64,000 nucleotides of DNA, taken from assembly GCA_910588635.1 (NCBI GenBank), contig CAJUPW010000002.1:1-64000 (forward strand), written 5' to 3'. The translations under genes were made by a program, and so were the position numbers. Shown here piece by piece: positions 8,390 to 16,690 of the stretch (positions within the stretch are counted from its first letter, which is position 1; the number at the start of each line of letters is the position of its first letter). Below the pieces are notes generated by a model. It was not told where the DNA came from, searched no databases, and was given only the letters and a program-made list of their open reading frames with translations. The stretch comes from an uncultured Oscillospiraceae bacterium. GTDB taxonomy: Bacteria; Bacillota; Clostridia; Oscillospirales; Oscillospiraceae.

Positions 8390-9500
8390 CCTCAGTCAAC
8401 CTGACTCGCTGCCATTCTTTGTAGTCCATGTCCTTTGGCTGCTTCTGCGTATAAAAACGGTGCAGGTACTCGCAGCATTTGGCGTAAAACTCTTTGGTAG
8501 CAGGATGGGCCTTGATCTGATAGAGTAGTTTCTGCGTCTGATAGACAAAACCGCTTGGGGTGTTGCTCGCCCTGGCAAGCTCCAGCAGAATTTGGGATCT
8601 GTTTTGCTCCAGAGCGGCCTTCGGCATTGCTAAAACTGTATTGTAGATACGCTGTGACTCACTGCCTACATCAAAACCGGCTTCTACGGGTTCGAGATAG
8701 TTGGTAGTATAGCGGTGCTTCTCCTTGCTATCTAAGTCGCTGCGTTTCTGCCAGAACTGCAGCTTGGTTGGCATACCGCTGACGCCCAGTCGAGAAAACG
8801 CATTGTCCGGCAGAGCCAACTGGCCAAGGAACCAGAAACGGCTTTCCATCTCCCGAATCATTGCCTTATCAGAGAAATCGTCCGCCAAAAAGGACTGGGG
8901 GACTACCAGTGCCATGATACCCAACGGCTTTAACAGTTCCGCCGCCTTGACGCAGTAATACAACTGAGAGGACATCTCCGTTCCGTTTTCCACCCACCAT
9001 TTCAGGTGAAAGGGAGGATTTCCCACCACATAGTCAAAGCGCACCTCCGATTGGTAGGTACGGATGTCGCCCTGCACCAGATTGGCCTCCGGGTAGAGAT
9101 ACCGGGCCACCTTATAAGCGTTTACGTCCAACTCACAACCGTAGACATTGGAAATGGTAGGCGCATAGTTGAAAAAGTTTCCCATGCCGCAGGTCAGGTC
9201 GGCTACCAGGTCGTGTTCTGAAGGCCGCAGGCAGGTCATGACCAACTCACACAGAGCGGGTGGAGTGAAGAATTGGCCGTTTTCAAACTGCTTTTTTTCC
9301 TCGCTGTACTCGTGATAGTTGGCGAAGTCTTCCTGCTTCAGTCCATGTAGGCCGCCGATTCCGGTGTAAGCATTGAAAATATCTTCCCGGCTGATGCCGA
9401 ACTCTTCCGCCCGACCGCTGTCAATGAGATATATGATTTTTTTGTTTAGCCCCTCCCGATGTTCCTGGGGAACCGGTGTATGTTGGTCCTGATATTTCAT
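8289..9500 (-). CDS. N6-adenine DNA methyltransferase
   Basis: This 403-residue class I SAM methyltransferase has motif I as DLTCGMGN (about residue 98), an acidic motif II region (YGCELD), and motif IV as GNPPF (about residue 163), the NPPF signature of N6-adenine methylases. A target-recognition or helical region follows. No restriction endonuclease is adjacent, so it is an orphan methylase. Such enzymes on conjugative elements can protect DNA from host restriction or mark their own DNA; that role is inference. The start ATG overlaps the upstream stop (ATGA), which indicates translational coupling in a long minus-strand operon. Confidence 0.88.
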   Translation of the reverse strand: MKYQDQHTPVPQEHREGLNKKIIYLIDSGRAEEFGISREDIFNAYTGIGGLHGLKQEDFANYHEYSEEKKQFENGQFFTPPALCELVMTCLRPSEHDLVADLTCGMGNFFNYAPTISNVYGCELDVNAYKVARYLYPEANLVQGDIRTYQSEVRFDYVVGNPPFHLKWWVENGTEMSSQLYYCVKAAELLKPLGIMALVVPQSFLADDFSDKAMIREMESRFWFLGQLALPDNAFSRLGVSGMPTKLQFWQKRSDLDSKEKHRYTTNYLEPVEAGFDVGSESQRIYNTVLAMPKAALEQNRSQILLELARASNTPSGFVYQTQKLLYQIKAHPATKEFYAKCCEYLHRFYTQKQPKDMDYKEWQRVRLTEAKVLVYLRRALRKQNRKPERDVVALVKQNDQFV

Positions 9501-10393
9501 AGCAATCCTCCCATCGTGCCAAAATAATCGGTCACAAACTTCCGGGCGTGGCCCTCGCTGGTGAAACGGATATCCATACGCCCGTTTTTATACAGCTTAA
9601 TCCGGTCCAGCTTGTCACAGCCGTCCAGTTCCCAGAGGTCATACCATAGATTTGCGCTGTCCGAAAGTAGCTCATTGATCTCATAGGGATATGGCTGAAA
9701 GCCCCCAGCCTCGAAATAGGCCGCTGCCTTCAGGACATTTTTTCCGATGTCGTAAATGTACCACTGCTCATGTCCCCGGTAATAGCCGTAATTACAGGCC
9801 CCGCTGAGAATCTTTACAGTTACCTTTTTCCATTCGTAATTTGCTGTGTGGTCTTCGTTCCAGACCGCACAGCGGCAGTTTTCCACTAATTCATAGGGGG
9901 CCTGCTCCTCAAAGGTACGTCCGCCAAATCCAGACAAAATCAGTTTTACAACGTCCTGGTAACAAAGGACAACAGGGGACCAGTCCGCTTTATCTTCCGA
10001 ACTGACATAAGCCGGTTCCTGCGGGAGAAGGCCGCGCATAACGGCATAGATATCGATTGAAAGATGGTAAGTTTCGTTCAAATAAAACACAATGTCGCAG
10101 AGAAATGTTTTATGCAGGAAAAAGATATGCTTCATCAGGTAGTTCACATCAATCTCATGCCACCAGTCAGAAATAAGGTATTTGCTTTTCCAATGTTCCA
10201 TCTGATCCTCTGGGTCAAACAGGGCGCCCTTTTGCTGGGCGCACATATCTGTCCACAAGGCCCCAATCTGATAAAAACCTGTCACGGCGTCCTGGTAGGC
10301 TGTCTGCTGGCGTTGCATAAACTGTCGATCCGTCTCAGTGATGCAGTTGTCGGCTTGAACTTCCACCGCCGCAAATTTTTCTAATAACTCCAT
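9497..10393 (-). CDS. Accessory protein of integrative elements (DUF4942-like)
   Basis: The start MELLEKFAAVEV at 10393 is chosen because GAGGAGA lies 8 bases upstream; ATGs at 10399 and 10465 are worse placed. The 298-residue protein is soluble and rich in aromatic residues (CQQTAY, SDWWHEIDVNYL, LSGACNYGYYRG). It ends with an R-F-T-S-E-G-H-A-R-K-F motif that is echoed at the end of the next gene upstream (FRTSEYAGQFAGKYLG). From memory it resembles DUF4942 proteins of clostridial elements; biochemical role unknown. Its stop overlaps the methyltransferase start, suggesting a joint role in DNA modification. Confidence 0.55.
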   Translation of the reverse strand: MELLEKFAAVEVQADNCITETDRQFMQRQQTAYQDAVTGFYQIGALWTDMCAQQKGALFDPEDQMEHWKSKYLISDWWHEIDVNYLMKHIFFLHKTFLCDIVFYLNETYHLSIDIYAVMRGLLPQEPAYVSSEDKADWSPVVLCYQDVVKLILSGFGGRTFEEQAPYELVENCRCAVWNEDHTANYEWKKVTVKILSGACNYGYYRGHEQWYIYDIGKNVLKAAAYFEAGGFQPYPYEINELLSDSANLWYDLWELDGCDKLDRIKLYKNGRMDIRFTSEGHARKFVTDYFGTMGGLL

Positions 10394-10421
10394 AGTCATT
10401 TCTCCTCTATTTTCCATTATC

Positions 10422-10906
10422 TCAGCTAACAGTGCCCAGATACTTGCCGGCAAACTGCCCTGCATACTCCGATGTACGGAATTTCAAGTCAACTCGATTG
10501 TTTTTGAACATTTTCATCTGTTTTACCTTTTCACAGGTGGGAAATTCCACCACAGGCTCTTTGATTTCGTGATAGACCACATTATCTGGATGAAGATTCA
10601 GCCGGCAGGAACTCAGAAGCGGATCTTGAAGCGGACAAGGTGCAGACGGAAATACCGGACAACTGAGAACCGGGTTCCCGTTTTCTGGTGTCCAATCAAT
10701 ACCACGGTAGGACATATGGCCGATCAGAAAGTGTTTACCTCCAGCCAGCAGCCCGCAGGGTGTCTCCCACACCATATTGCGAATTGCCTCGCTGGTATAG
10801 GTCCACCCGCCGTAGAAGTCATTATATGGGCGCGTCCCCGGCGGTGGTCCTCCGGGTTCCAGCCTTCTGCCAATAGCCGGCGGGTAAGTTCATTGATTTC
10901 TTTCAT
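10422..10906 (-). pseudogene. Accessory element protein with a frameshift
   Basis: The natural start is the ATG at 10906, which overlaps the upstream stop by 17 bases (MKEINELTRRLLAEGWNPED). That frame continues into nonsense, while from about 10840 the frame shifted by one reads PYNDFYGGWTYTSEAIRNMV and continues as a coherent protein (WETPCGLLAGG, YRGIDWTPENGNPVLSCPVF) to the stop at 10422. The join lies around 10830-10850. With the shift, the product would be ~160 residues with several Cys (CPVF, CPLQ) that may bind zinc. Either the gene is recently broken or one base is miscalled. Function unknown. Confidence 0.6.
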
Positions 10907-12023
10907 AGGGCTTGCCATCTCCGTCATGCACAGAGTAGTGCTTGTCAAACACCTTGTCGTAGCCCTCTTTGCCGGTGGCACCGCAGCTAGGGCATGTCCA
11001 CTCATAAACGCCCCCGTCGTCCAGCGGTTCATCGTCTCCATATTCCAACTCTCCGCCGCAGATGGGACAGATTCCCTTCTCATCCGCACCGGGGTCTTTG
11101 ATCTCCAAGCTGCCGCGATGGATGTAATCCACCAATGCTCTCGTTTCCAGGCCGGCAAGCCTTTGGCATACATCCACGATTTCACAAAGCTTGCTTTCAG
11201 TAAAGAAAGCTCCAAGGCTCAACTGACAGCTGGAGACCAGTTCCGAGGCTTGTTGGGACTGGATCATGCTCCGTCCATTTTGGAGCAACAGCTCCAGTGC
11301 AGCCAGGAGCGTCAAAGGGTCACCCAGCGCCATTTGATTGAACTGATCGAGTTTCATAGCAGCGTATGTCCTTTCTTCAGATGATTGAATATTACTGGTT
11401 ACGTGTTGCTCCGCCTGTATAGAGTATGGTTTGTCCTCCGGGTTTGGGAACACCAGCTTCAGCGGGCCATAGATGTAAACGGGTTGGATCTTCCAATGCC
11501 AATCCAAGCTCGAATCAGATAGCCAAGCGGAATCATGACCAGCCCCATAGCGGCCCTCCTCGAACAGATCTTTCGTGGCAGCAAAGTCTTTTTTCAACTG
11601 GCCGGCATCGAGGCCTCCCACTTCCGCCATCAGCGACAACATACACTCCAGTGCATCGCTGTAAGTATAGAACAACTTTGGAGTTGAGATGCCACAGTCA
11701 TAGCACTCAATCAGCACATAGCCAGCGATACCACAGTCCTCCACGACCCAGCCATCATTGCCGCCGTGCTCCTCTTTGATATACTGCTCCAGTCGAACGC
11801 CCTGGTCGGTGCCGTCCAGGCAGTCCCCAAAGATGGAGTAGCCGCCCTTATTGGGCTGGAATGCCTTGTTGTCGCTGGAAACGAGATAAGTGCGGCTTTT
11901 CCAGGGATACTCCGTTTTGTTGTCAGGGCCAAAGGAGGCAAAGGTGATATAGGCGCTCAGGTGGGTATTGGGGTGTTTGCACTCATGCTGAAACAGCAGT
12001 TCCTTTAGTTGCTTGTATTCCAT
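10890..12023 (-). CDS. Hypothetical element protein with C-terminal zinc ribbon
   Basis: This 377-residue soluble protein has an N-terminal half with mixed alpha/beta content (LSAYITFASFG, KSRTYLVSSDNKAF) and an E-rich C-terminal tail. Near residues 325-350 are two Cys pairs, CPICGGELEYG and CPSCGATGKEG, a four-Cys zinc ribbon of the rubredoxin/RNA-polymerase type. It has no known catalytic motif. It sits in a run of minus-strand accessory genes that are typical of Clostridia integrative elements and are probably transcribed together from the promoter near 16.0 kb. A nucleic-acid-binding role is plausible from the ribbon only. Confidence 0.6.
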   Translation of the reverse strand: MEYKQLKELLFQHECKHPNTHLSAYITFASFGPDNKTEYPWKSRTYLVSSDNKAFQPNKGGYSIFGDCLDGTDQGVRLEQYIKEEHGGNDGWVVEDCGIAGYVLIECYDCGISTPKLFYTYSDALECMLSLMAEVGGLDAGQLKKDFAATKDLFEEGRYGAGHDSAWLSDSSLDWHWKIQPVYIYGPLKLVFPNPEDKPYSIQAEQHVTSNIQSSEERTYAAMKLDQFNQMALGDPLTLLAALELLLQNGRSMIQSQQASELVSSCQLSLGAFFTESKLCEIVDVCQRLAGLETRALVDYIHRGSLEIKDPGADEKGICPICGGELEYGDDEPLDDGGVYEWTCPSCGATGKEGYDKVFDKHYSVHDGDGKPYERNQ

Positions 12024-12100
12024 AAGTCACCGTCTTTCGTTAAAATAAGAGGAACCGGCTCTGACATTTTTGTTTATATAGTGGTTCCTCTCTAAAGTGC

Positions 12101-12130
12101 AGGAGCGCACCGAAAATCCGGTGCGCTCCT
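12101..12130. repeat. Strong 12-bp inverted repeat between two genes
   Basis: AGGAGCGCACCG and CGGTGCGCTCCT are separated by six bases in the gap between two minus-strand genes. There is no clear T-run on the minus strand, so it may be an RNA-processing or stability hairpin rather than a classical terminator. Confidence 0.6.
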
Positions 12131-12141
12131 AGTCATTGTTG

Positions 12142-12378
12142 TCAGGCGGCCATCCCCATAGCCGGGTGGCAGTCAACTGCCTGGCTCACAGGAACTGGCA
12201 ACAGCCGGTAGAGGGTGTTCTCTGTCTCAAAGCGGATGTTGCCCGGCTGGATACTATGGATCTCCACCACACGGGAGGTGTGGGTATACCCACCCTCGTG
12301 GAGAATGATGGCACGATTGCCGACGCACAGCGGGAACAACAATACACCGCTGACGGTAGCGGATTTCTTGATTTTCAT
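12142..12378 (-). CDS. Small hypothetical protein, 78 residues
   Basis: The start at 12378 (MKIKKSATVSGVLLFPLC) is preceded by AGAGGG at the right distance; the longer reading from 12417 lies inside the neighbouring gene. The product has a beta-rich look (NRAIILHEGGYTHTSRVVEIHSI, NIRFETENTLYRLL) and a short hydrophobic tail, without a signal peptide. It follows the sigma-like gene by 4 bases. I do not recognise the family. Confidence 0.55.
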   Translation of the reverse strand: MKIKKSATVSGVLLFPLCVGNRAIILHEGGYTHTSRVVEIHSIQPGNIRFETENTLYRLLPVPVSQAVDCHPAMGMAA

Positions 12379-12382
12379 GTTC

Positions 12383-12790
12383 TTACCCTCTTTCTGTAAA
12401 TTGATGGTCTTGGGCATCGTTTGGATATAGCTGAAAGTAGGCCCGGTACAGCTCTTTCAGCAGCCTGCGCACCTGTTTGGGCGTCATGCCATGTTGCCGA
12501 GCCGTCTCTGCAATGGAGTATCCTCGTAGGCGCAGAGTTGCAAGCTCGTACTGCGGCCAAGTGGCGACGGAGGCCAGGTCGTGTAGAAACAACCTGGCCT
12601 CCAGTTCCTCCATAGGGTCTGCTTTCGGTACAGTATCCCAGTAGCGCAGTTCGGTTTCTTTTCGCCGCTCCTCAGTGCGGAGAAAAGACGCGATGCTCTG
12701 TCCCATGGCCCACCATGCGATGGTGGAAAAGGCATACCGGTGCAACCGGGGCTGTGTCAGGTACCGCCTGACGGCGGATAAGTATCCCAT
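12383..12790 (-). CDS. Sigma-70-like regulator, apparent loss of start codon
   Basis: From the ATG at 12790 the product is 135 residues. Its C-terminal half has a region-4 type helix-turn-helix (YELATLRLRGYSIAETARQH, TPKQVRRLLKEL). The same frame stays open upstream to about 12907 and reads sensibly (WSEPLTEEQRRFAASNHGLI, FLNEQGWDDREYYDIAA), like region 2 of element-borne sigma factors, but it has no ATG, GTG or TTG there. An ATG at 12908 is out of frame by one base, as if two bases (TG) had been lost right after it. So the annotated start is only the first available one. A role in transcribing element genes is inference. Confidence 0.65.
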   Translation of the reverse strand: MGYLSAVRRYLTQPRLHRYAFSTIAWWAMGQSIASFLRTEERRKETELRYWDTVPKADPMEELEARLFLHDLASVATWPQYELATLRLRGYSIAETARQHGMTPKQVRRLLKELYRAYFQLYPNDAQDHQFTERG

Positions 12791-12909
12791 AGCGGCGATG
12801 TCGTAGTATTCACGGTCATCCCAGCCCTGTTCATTCAGAAACGAGAAAATCAGGCCGTGATTACTTGCCGCAAACCGGCGCTGCTCCTCCGTCAGCGGTT
12901 CTGACCATG

Positions 12910-13752
12910 TTACAGCGGCAGCCCGTTCCGGTCGCCGTCGATGGCAGTGCCAACCTGGAAGTGGCCCTCGTTGCTGGGCATAGTCCGGGCCGGACGCACC
13001 ATTTCTACGCCGTTGCCGGCCTCCGCCTCAATGTTTTCGGTGCGCTGCTCCAGAATCAGCTTGATCTGCTCCTTGAAGTCATCGGCATAGGCACGAATCC
13101 GCGCCAGCTCCTCGCCGGTGAAGTCGTAGAGCTTCTGGAAGGTGGCCACGCTGTAATCATCCTTGCCGTTGTTCTTCTTTTTCAGCCCGATACGAATCAC
13201 GCTGCCGCAGACGCCGCGCCGCCGGGAAACAAAGGCGGTGTTGACGAACTGCGAATAGGGCGTGATGCTGGTGGGGGAGAGGGACAACTGGATGGGCATG
13301 ACTTCTCCGCTGCGGAGCAGGTAGATGATTCGCTGGTTCTTGCACGCTTTCCCTTTTCCGGTGCCCTTGGTATCGCTGCCATAGCGGTTGTAGGGGCAGT
13401 CGGCGCAGATGCCGCCGGGATCGCCATAGCCCAGCTTGCCGTCCATGGACTGGCAGGCGGGCGGGGTATTGTCGTCGTAGTCCTCGCCTGTGGGCCAGTA
13501 GGTATTGGCGTTGTGGCTGTAGACAATGACGCCCTCCAGATACTTGGCGTAGTCCGGGTTGTCCGGATCGTCGCTGGGCAGCTCAAACTGGACCTGCCCG
13601 CCGCTGGGGATCTTCACGCGCTGGAAACCCAGCTGGAGGCCGTCGATGTCCTCCGCCAGCTCTTCCTTGGTAAAGCCGGCGCCGCCGTCGGCCGCCATAT
13701 CGGGCAGCAGGAAAGGGGTGCGCTCCATCAAAGCAGTGTTCTGAGTGTTCAT
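12910..13752 (-). CDS. Conserved integrative-element protein, phage-like DNA-binding type
   Basis: This 280-residue soluble protein has a middle Cys cluster (CQSMDGKLGYG ... ICADCPYNRYG ... KACKNQR), a likely zinc site of four Cys. Around it are beta-rich stretches (VQFELPSDDPD, GVIVYSHNANTYW), and a helical C-terminus carries KEQIKLILEQRTENIE. In gene order (next to a DUF932 protein) and in look it resembles proteins of Firmicutes integrative elements and phages thought to act in DNA recombination or single-strand binding. I cannot assign a family with certainty. It is separated from the DUF932 gene by 38 bases, in the same operon. Confidence 0.55.
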   Translation of the reverse strand: MNTQNTALMERTPFLLPDMAADGGAGFTKEELAEDIDGLQLGFQRVKIPSGGQVQFELPSDDPDNPDYAKYLEGVIVYSHNANTYWPTGEDYDDNTPPACQSMDGKLGYGDPGGICADCPYNRYGSDTKGTGKGKACKNQRIIYLLRSGEVMPIQLSLSPTSITPYSQFVNTAFVSRRRGVCGSVIRIGLKKKNNGKDDYSVATFQKLYDFTGEELARIRAYADDFKEQIKLILEQRTENIEAEAGNGVEMVRPARTMPSNEGHFQVGTAIDGDRNGLPL

Positions 13753-13790
13753 ATAATTGTCCTCCTATAAAATTATTTCCTACACAGCCG

Positions 13791-14870
13791 TCAGGCGGCC
13801 ATGCGGGTGACTTGGTTGATCCGCCGAAACAGCTCCGGCGACATGGTGACGATCTGGTAGCCAATCTCCTCTAATTTGGAGGCCCTGTCGTAGCTCTCCA
13901 CATCCTGGCTGTACCGGGTGACGGCGTTGGCGAGACCGTAGAGGGTGTAGTCGGCGTCCTGGATCAAATGCTGGAATACCCCGTTGCTCTCCGCTTCGGT
14001 GATGCCAAAGCTGGAGCTTGCCAGCTTGACCACGCTGGGGATATCGGCGGTGTTCAGCTTCTTGTCTGTGCTATCCCGCAGCGTGTCTACGATCCTGGCA
14101 AACCAGGCTTCGTCTACCGCCGCCCGAACCGTGTCCTGCACCTTCATAGTGAACGCCTTATCATCAGCCTCCAGCGTTTCTTTGGAGTAGATCAGCAGGT
14201 TTTCATCCGCGCTGCTGACCCTGCCGATGTGATTGCGGCGGGTGCGGGCCTCGTTGACAGTCATGCCGTTAGAACAGACCAGACGGTAAATCAGAGGCTG
14301 GACACATACTGCGCCTTGGCCCGTCTCGCTGTTGGAGATGACCACACCGGCCTGCACGATGTCCCCGGGGACAACCTCGGCGGTGAGCTTGGGATTGACC
14401 ACCTTGATGAACATATAGTCGTCCGACAAATTACAGCTCTCGTAGATGGCATCCGGTATCTCCTGGATGATGGGCAGGGTCATTTGCGCGATGTCGATGT
14501 TGTCAATGCGGCGGTAGCGGTTGCTGAGGAACGCCCTGGCCCGGCCGTCGATGGTGCGGATCATGCGCTGTTCCGGCCCTCGATGCAGCCAGGTGTTGAC
14601 GTTGTGGGCCAGCAGACCGATGTTCTCCTGGAGCATCCGGTCGTAATACTTCCGAGGGATACCTAGGTAATCGCCCATCTGCCGGTGGGCGGTGGGCAGG
14701 ATGTCCAGCGGCTCTATCCGGTCAATCTCGCCATCCAGCAGGCGCAGAGTGGGTACGCCGTCGCAGGTCTCCATGTGCAGATTTTCCGTATTTACCAGAT
14801 AATCCGCCTTGGCCTGGCTCTGACGCATGATCTCCGCCGCCGCCTGCTGGATGGTCATTCCTTGCTTCAT
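13791..14870 (-). CDS. DUF932 protein
   Basis: The 359-residue protein shows the DUF932 pattern: PTAHRQMGDYLGIPRKYYDRML near residues 60-80, NTWLHRG, RAFLSNRYRRIDN, then SETGQGAVCVQPLIYRLVCSNGM. DUF932 proteins are regular members of plasmids, phages and integrative elements; their role is thought to concern DNA maintenance, but it is not settled. There is no membrane segment. It has neighbours on both sides in a tight minus-strand operon (22 bases to the upstream gene). Confidence 0.8.
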   Translation of the reverse strand: MKQGMTIQQAAAEIMRQSQAKADYLVNTENLHMETCDGVPTLRLLDGEIDRIEPLDILPTAHRQMGDYLGIPRKYYDRMLQENIGLLAHNVNTWLHRGPEQRMIRTIDGRARAFLSNRYRRIDNIDIAQMTLPIIQEIPDAIYESCNLSDDYMFIKVVNPKLTAEVVPGDIVQAGVVISNSETGQGAVCVQPLIYRLVCSNGMTVNEARTRRNHIGRVSSADENLLIYSKETLEADDKAFTMKVQDTVRAAVDEAWFARIVDTLRDSTDKKLNTADIPSVVKLASSSFGITEAESNGVFQHLIQDADYTLYGLANAVTRYSQDVESYDRASKLEEIGYQIVTMSPELFRRINQVTRMAA

Positions 14871-14892
14871 TTTCTTGATCCCTCACTTTCTT

Positions 14893-15630
14893 TTACCATG
14901 TGACCGCAATGCAGTTGTCCTGCACCGCAGTTGTCAGGCCGTCCTGCTCCAAAATCTCCGCCAGCCTAGGCCAGAGAGCCTTGGTCGGAAAGTCAGCCAA
15001 CATTCCCTGCTTGACCTCTTTCCCGTCTGCCTTGGGGCAGACGCAGACGGAACCGTCCTCCTGGACTGTCAAGGCGTTGTGACCGCGGGAGTCCAAGTCA
15101 GCCAACAGGATTTCCAGCGCCTGACGGCCCTGAGCCTCGTACCACTGCTGAGGGTCTGCCGGCTGCTGGTTAGGCGGAACTGGCTGTTCCGCCGTGCCCT
15201 GTACCGGAGCCAGCTTAATCAGCGCACAGGAGAGCTTCCCGTTCTGATTTACCGTCACATCGGCAAATTCGTAGTCCATGACGCCATAGACGCGGATACG
15301 TCCGGTACCGCCCTGGGCAACGAATAAAGCCGGGTCACGCATCATCCACTCCCACCGGACATCGGGGTAGCTGGCCTTCAGGCAATCGGACACCCGGTAG
15401 TTGACGTGGTGCAGCAAGGTCTGGGCCAGTTGCCAGTTATAGCCGTTGGCCTGCTTCTGCTTGGCCATCCGCTGGGGGAATACCTGGGTACACAGGAGCC
15501 ACAGACCCCACACCGCGAAGGTGCCAATCAGCAGCGAAATCTGCCAAGTTCCCCGCACCAGGGCCAGATTGGCAATTACTGCACCGGTCAGAAGTCCGAT
15601 ACTGCCGCCAATGGTCTTCTTTTGTTTCAT
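14893..15630 (-). CDS. Membrane-anchored hypothetical element protein
   Basis: The ATG at 15630 (MKQKKTIGGSIGLLTG) is chosen for the AAAGGTGG nine bases upstream; the open frame reaches back to 15771 but crosses the leader hairpin. The 245-residue product has two hydrophobic segments near residues 10-28 and 33-52 (SLLIGTFAVWGLWLLC), then a cytosolic or external domain with a Pro/Gln linker (PVPPNQQPADPQQ). No family is recognised. It is the first gene after the attenuator-like leader and so defines the head of the accessory operon. Confidence 0.6.
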   Translation of the reverse strand: MKQKKTIGGSIGLLTGAVIANLALVRGTWQISLLIGTFAVWGLWLLCTQVFPQRMAKQKQANGYNWQLAQTLLHHVNYRVSDCLKASYPDVRWEWMMRDPALFVAQGGTGRIRVYGVMDYEFADVTVNQNGKLSCALIKLAPVQGTAEQPVPPNQQPADPQQWYEAQGRQALEILLADLDSRGHNALTVQEDGSVCVCPKADGKEVKQGMLADFPTKALWPRLAEILEQDGLTTAVQDNCIAVTW

Positions 15631-15664
15631 TTCATTTGCCACCTTTACATTATTTTCGCTGAAA

Positions 15665-15728
15665 ACAAAAAAAGAGGCATGATACCCACTCCCGCTACCG
15701 GAATATGTGGTATCATGCCTCTTCAATT
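15665..15728 (-). terminator. Intrinsic terminator / attenuator in the operon leader
   Basis: A 15-bp inverted repeat (arms 15670-15684 and 15710-15724) has, on the minus strand, a run of seven T directly after it. It lies between the promoter at 16.0 kb and the first gene at 15630, so transcripts must read through it to reach the operon. That makes it an attenuator candidate. Confidence 0.75.
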
Positions 15729-15817
15729 TGCCGGAGCATTTCCCCGGCGGCGTCCCGATTCGGTGGGACATGGTTCACTCTGTCAAACACGCTCTTTGCA
15801 TCATCCTCTCCGCCCAA
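15713..15817 (-). CDS. Candidate leader peptide, 34 codons
   Basis: A frame starting TTG (15817) with GAAGG four bases before it reads GGEDDAKSVFDRVNHV, then PPNRDAAGEML and RQIEEA, and stops with TGA at 15715-15713, inside the first arm of the terminator hairpin. A stop codon within the stem is the arrangement expected if a ribosome on the leader disturbs the terminator. The amino-acid make-up looks like a real protein. A competing short frame (ATG 15804) gives only nine residues. Evidence is positional only. Confidence 0.35.
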   Translation of the reverse strand: MGGEDDAKSVFDRVNHVPPNRDAAGEMLRQIEEA

Positions 15818-15835
15818 TGGGCCTTCGTTTATATA

Positions 15836-15897
15836 TAAAAAGTACCGATTTGGGCGGACTGCTCCCTTGAACAGCGCAGTCCGGTCAATCGGTACTT
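15836..15897 (-). terminator. First leader hairpin with T-run
   Basis: Arms AAGTACCGATT / AATCGGTACTT enclose an inner stem GCGGACTG / CAGTCCG. On the minus strand T-rich sequence follows. Together with the next hairpin it makes a two-step leader ahead of the accessory operon. Confidence 0.6.
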
Positions 15898-16005
15898 GCG
15901 TACAACCTTAACAACGTATGCAATGCGGGTGCCTCCCCGGTCCCAAGCCCGTGGGCTCGGCTCCGCGTTTCAGCGGAGAACGCACAAACAATCAATTACA
16001 TAAAC

Positions 16006-16034
16006 ATAATAGCATAGAATATCGTACCTGTCAA
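16006..16034 (-). promoter_or_regulatory. Sigma-A type promoter of the accessory operon
   Basis: On the minus strand TTGACA (16034-16029) and TATTAT (16011-16006) are separated by exactly 17 bases. Transcription would start near 15999 and make a leader of about 370 bases before the first gene at 15630. The first leader part also contains the small stems CTCCGC/GCGGAG and AGCCC/GGGCT. Confidence 0.75.
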
Positions 16035-16084
16035 CGGGTGTAATTTAGGAAAATTTGTCGAATAGCACTATCTCTAAGCTTGTT

Positions 16085-16387
16085 TTACTTCTGAAATTCC
16101 AGTTTGATTCGTTCAACTATATCTAAAATCGCTTGTTGTTGGCTTTCACTCAAATCATCTAAATAAAGATGATAGCGATTTTCTAATCCCATCATGTAGT
16201 CCAAGGACGTGTTATAAAGCAAGGCCAACTTTACCAGTTGCTCTACACTGGGCGTAATCGTATTGCACTCATATCCGCTGATAGTGGATCGTGTCACTTC
16301 TAATCGGGCTGCTACATCAGACTGTGAAAGATTACGTTTCTCTCTCAATGATTTTAGACGCAGACCGAAATCATATACCATCGCCAT
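16085..16387 (-). CDS. XRE-family repressor-like regulator
   Basis: The start MAMVYDFG at 16387 has GGAAGG a few bases upstream; a longer reading to 16426 begins inside AT-rich promoter DNA. The 100-residue protein has an XRE domain at about residues 8-62 (LRLKSLREKRNLSQSDVAARL ... STISGYECNTITPSVEQLVK) and a short acidic tail (DDLSESQQQAILDIVERIK). It lies between the promoter of the accessory operon and the divergent promoter of the ESX-like block. By inference it controls one or both, in the manner of ImmR-type regulators of integrative elements. Confidence 0.8.
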   Translation of the reverse strand: MAMVYDFGLRLKSLREKRNLSQSDVAARLEVTRSTISGYECNTITPSVEQLVKLALLYNTSLDYMMGLENRYHLYLDDLSESQQQAILDIVERIKLEFQK

Positions 16388-16472
16388 ATCCGCCTTCCTT
16401 CTGTATATATATATTTTACAAGACAAGACGACGTTATGACTCGTTATTTTTAGGAAATATAGACAGTTAAAA

Positions 16473-16501
16473 TTGACACCTGGTAAATGATGTAGTACAA
16501 T
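16473..16501 (+). promoter_or_regulatory. Sigma-A type promoter of the ESX-like block
   Basis: TTGACA (16473-16478) and TACAAT (16496-16501) are separated by 17 bases, near-consensus. The start would be about 16508, giving a ~180-base leader before the LytTR regulator. The promoter faces the 29-kb plus-strand block and is next to the XRE regulator, its likely controller. Confidence 0.75.
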
Positions 16502-16571
16502 AGATTGCAGTGTAAAGGCAGATAATTACAGAAGTTACAAGTCATTTGCTTTCAAAATACGTCGAGGTTTT

Positions 16572-16592
16572 ACCAAAAATTTTGGTTTTTGA
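16572..16592 (+). terminator. AT-rich terminator-like hairpin in the ESX block leader
   Basis: ACCAAAA/TTTTGGT (16572-16586) is followed by T's. It lies 70-80 bases after the predicted start point and before the first gene, so it may end a short RNA or act as an attenuator. Confidence 0.45.
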
Positions 16593-16690
16593 CATTTTTA
16601 CCTTGTTTTTTTACATTTCCATTGGTGATTTTTAGCGCGTGGTTTATATTGAGGCCATAGTAAAAGAACCAGTGGGGGGTAAGACGGCCA

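Noticed and set aside
12865..13770. 301-codon plus-strand ORF
   Set aside because: Shadow of the minus-strand Cys-cluster protein; Val/Ala/Gly-rich reading with no domain.
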